From: an uncultured Collinsella sp.
Lineage (GTDB): Bacteria > Actinomycetota > Coriobacteriia > Coriobacteriales > Coriobacteriaceae
Direction: 5' to 3'
NCBI GenBank assembly: GCA_958451615.1
Contig: CAUDQR010000003.1
Location: 62,001-126,000 of the forward strand
Length of the DNA: 64,000 nucleotides
Shown: piece by piece, positions 63,028 through 64,000 of the stretch
Numbering within the stretch: the first letter of the stretch is position 1
Layout: the number at the start of each line of letters is the position of its first letter
Notes under the pieces: model-generated
The model's database searches: none
What the model was told of the DNA's origin: nothing
The model's input: only the letters and a program-made list of their open reading frames with translations
Made by a program: the position numbers and the translations under genes

Positions 63028-64000
63028 CTACATCTGCTTGCGACGACGATCGCTCAGCGTCACACCCGCGGCCACGAGGGTGATACCGCCGATGACGAAC
63101 ACCTCGCCCGCAAGAGCGGAATTGTCGCCAGTCTGGGCGAGTGCGGCAGGCGCAGCCTGTTTCTTGGCAACGGGGGCCTTTGCAGCAGCCTGCGCAACCT
63201 GAGGCTTGGCCTGCGGCTCGGCCTTGGGATGATACTTGTCGTACTCGGCCTGCGCGGCAGCCAGGGCATCCTTGGCATCGTCAAGCTCAGCAAGCGCGGC
63301 GGCATAGGCGTCGTTGGCATCGGACAGCTTGGCATCGGCATCGCCCAGAGCGGCCTTGAGACCAGCGGCGGCATCGACGGCGGCCTTATAGCGAGCGTAG
63401 GCAGCGTTCAGCTTGACCAGCTTCTCGTTGCCCGTCGTGCCCGCGGCAAGGGATGCCTTGTGGTCGACAGCCTCAAGATCGGCCTTGAGTGCCTCGTCGC
63501 TGGCAAGCTCGGCCTTGGCCTTGACGATCTCGAAGTTCGCATCGACGACGGCTTCGTTGGCGGCCTCGAGCTGCTTCTGGGCATCGGCGACGCCGGCGAC
63601 GGCGGCGTCATAGGCGACCTTGGCGTCGTCGACCGCTTTTTGGGCTCCAGCGAAGCGCTCGAAGGCCTTGTTTGCGGTGGCCAGCTCGCCCTCCGCGGCC
63701 TTGACCTTCGCCTGCGCGTCGGACAGGGCCTGCTTCTTGGCGTCAACTGCCTGCTTGGCGTCCGAAAGAGTGGTCGCAGCGTGCGTATCTGCGGCCTGAG
63801 CCTTGTCAACGCCAGCCTGGGCAGTGTCGTCGGCCTTCCTGGCATCGTCAAGCGTGCCCTGCTTGTTCGCAAGGTCCGTCTTGGCGGCATCGCGCTTGGC
63901 GGTAAGGTCCTTGACCGAAGCGGTGGCGTTGTCATACGCCTCGCTGGCCTGGTCGGACTTTGCCTTGGCAGCATCGCGGGCGCTGCGAGCCTTCGCCTTG
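63028..64000 (-). CDS. Ala-rich coiled-coil surface protein with LAQTG sorting signal (partial)
   Basis: 323 residues are visible; the 5' end lies beyond the window. Most of it is heptad-like helix rich in Ala, Lys, Asp and Gln (AVDAKKQALSDAQAKVKAAE). A Pro/Lys/Gln-rich hinge (YHPKAEPQAKPQVAQAAAK) then leads to LAQTGDN, a hydrophobic segment (VFVIGGITLVAAGVTL) and the basic end SDRRRKQM: a sortase cell-wall sorting signal with Ala in place of Pro in LPxTG. Frames reported elsewhere on this strand are out of register. Probable stalk-like adhesin or wall protein; binding partner unknown. Confidence 0.82.
   Translation of the reverse strand, partial: KAKARSARDAAKAKSDQASEAYDNATASVKDLTAKRDAAKTDLANKQGTLDDARKADDTAQAGVDKAQAADTHAATTLSDAKQAVDAKKQALSDAQAKVKAAEGELATANKAFERFAGAQKAVDDAKVAYDAAVAGVADAQKQLEAANEAVVDANFEIVKAKAELASDEALKADLEAVDHKASLAAGTTGNEKLVKLNAAYARYKAAVDAAAGLKAALGDADAKLSDANDAYAAALAELDDAKDALAAAQAEYDKYHPKAEPQAKPQVAQAAAKAPVAKKQAAPAALAQTGDNSALAGEVFVIGGITLVAAGVTLSDRRRKQM

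Overview
The window is a stretch of bacterial chromosome with high coding density, G+C-rich genes and many AT-richer palindromic intergenic elements. The gene mix (an amaP/DUF2273/asp23 set, Veg, YitT, DisA, a fused EcfA-EcfA with RibU, a DUF6020-like membrane protein, an LPXTG-type surface protein, a PTS-driven beta-glucoside locus) fits an anaerobic gut actinobacterium of the Coriobacteriia, most likely Collinsella. That placement is my inference from gene content and not a database result.

Layout. 1-4.2 kb: a beta-glucoside locus (RpiR-type regulator, GH1 6-phospho-beta-glucosidase, EIIBC) bounded by copies of one palindromic repeat. 4.2-6.2 kb: repeat-rich DNA, tRNA-Thr, and a HipA-like kinase fused to an excisionase-type helix-turn-helix behind a 20-bp inverted repeat. 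6.2-11.7 kb (minus): disA-ispD-ispF-cysS, then rlmB-yacP. 11.9-14.4 kb (plus): mntP and a classical hipB-hipA pair. 14.5-23.9 kb (minus): pepD, clpC, thrE, lysS (with a C-terminal tRNA-binding domain), greA, tatA. 24.0-30.9 kb (minus): tRNA-Pro, ispE, veg, dtd, rdgB, rph, murI, a HAD phosphatase and a murE-like ligase. 31.1-33.8 kb (plus): a broken amino-acid ABC permease, asnB and tRNA-Val. 33.8-34.6 kb: a tandem array derived from a tRNA 3' end, then a MITE-like element. 34.6-39.7 kb (minus): argC-argJ-argB-argD behind an ArgR-type operator. 39.8-44.2 kb (minus): two PPOX-fold proteins and an FMN-riboswitch-controlled riboflavin ECF transporter. 44.4-47.0 kb: groES-groEL bracketed by two very long palindromes. 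47.0-60.8 kb: two divergent hydrolases, membrane proteins, the asp23 operon, yebC, a DUF6020-like protein, lgt, nfu, dCMP deaminase and coaX. 61.1-64.0 kb: an OPT-family transporter and the 3' end of an Ala-rich wall-anchored coiled-coil protein.

How genes work together. ispD, ispF and ispE give three steps of the MEP isoprenoid pathway. argCJBD supply ornithine from glutamate. RibU-EcfAA-EcfT import riboflavin under FMN control. AmaP, DUF2273 and Asp23 form a membrane-anchored envelope-stress complex. rph-rdgB-dtd is an RNA and nucleotide quality-control run beside murI.

The most unusual content is intergenic. (1) Two ~100-nt imperfect hairpins, one downstream of cysS and one downstream of lysS, have different helix sequences but the same internal-loop motifs, which suggests a conserved structured element. 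(2) A superfamily of short palindromes with a GGGAC(A/G)GG core occurs about ten times, four of them starting exactly at a TAA stop codon. (3) Several other palindromic families occur two or three times each. Together with two HipA-type kinases within 9 kb, these are the parts most worth following up.
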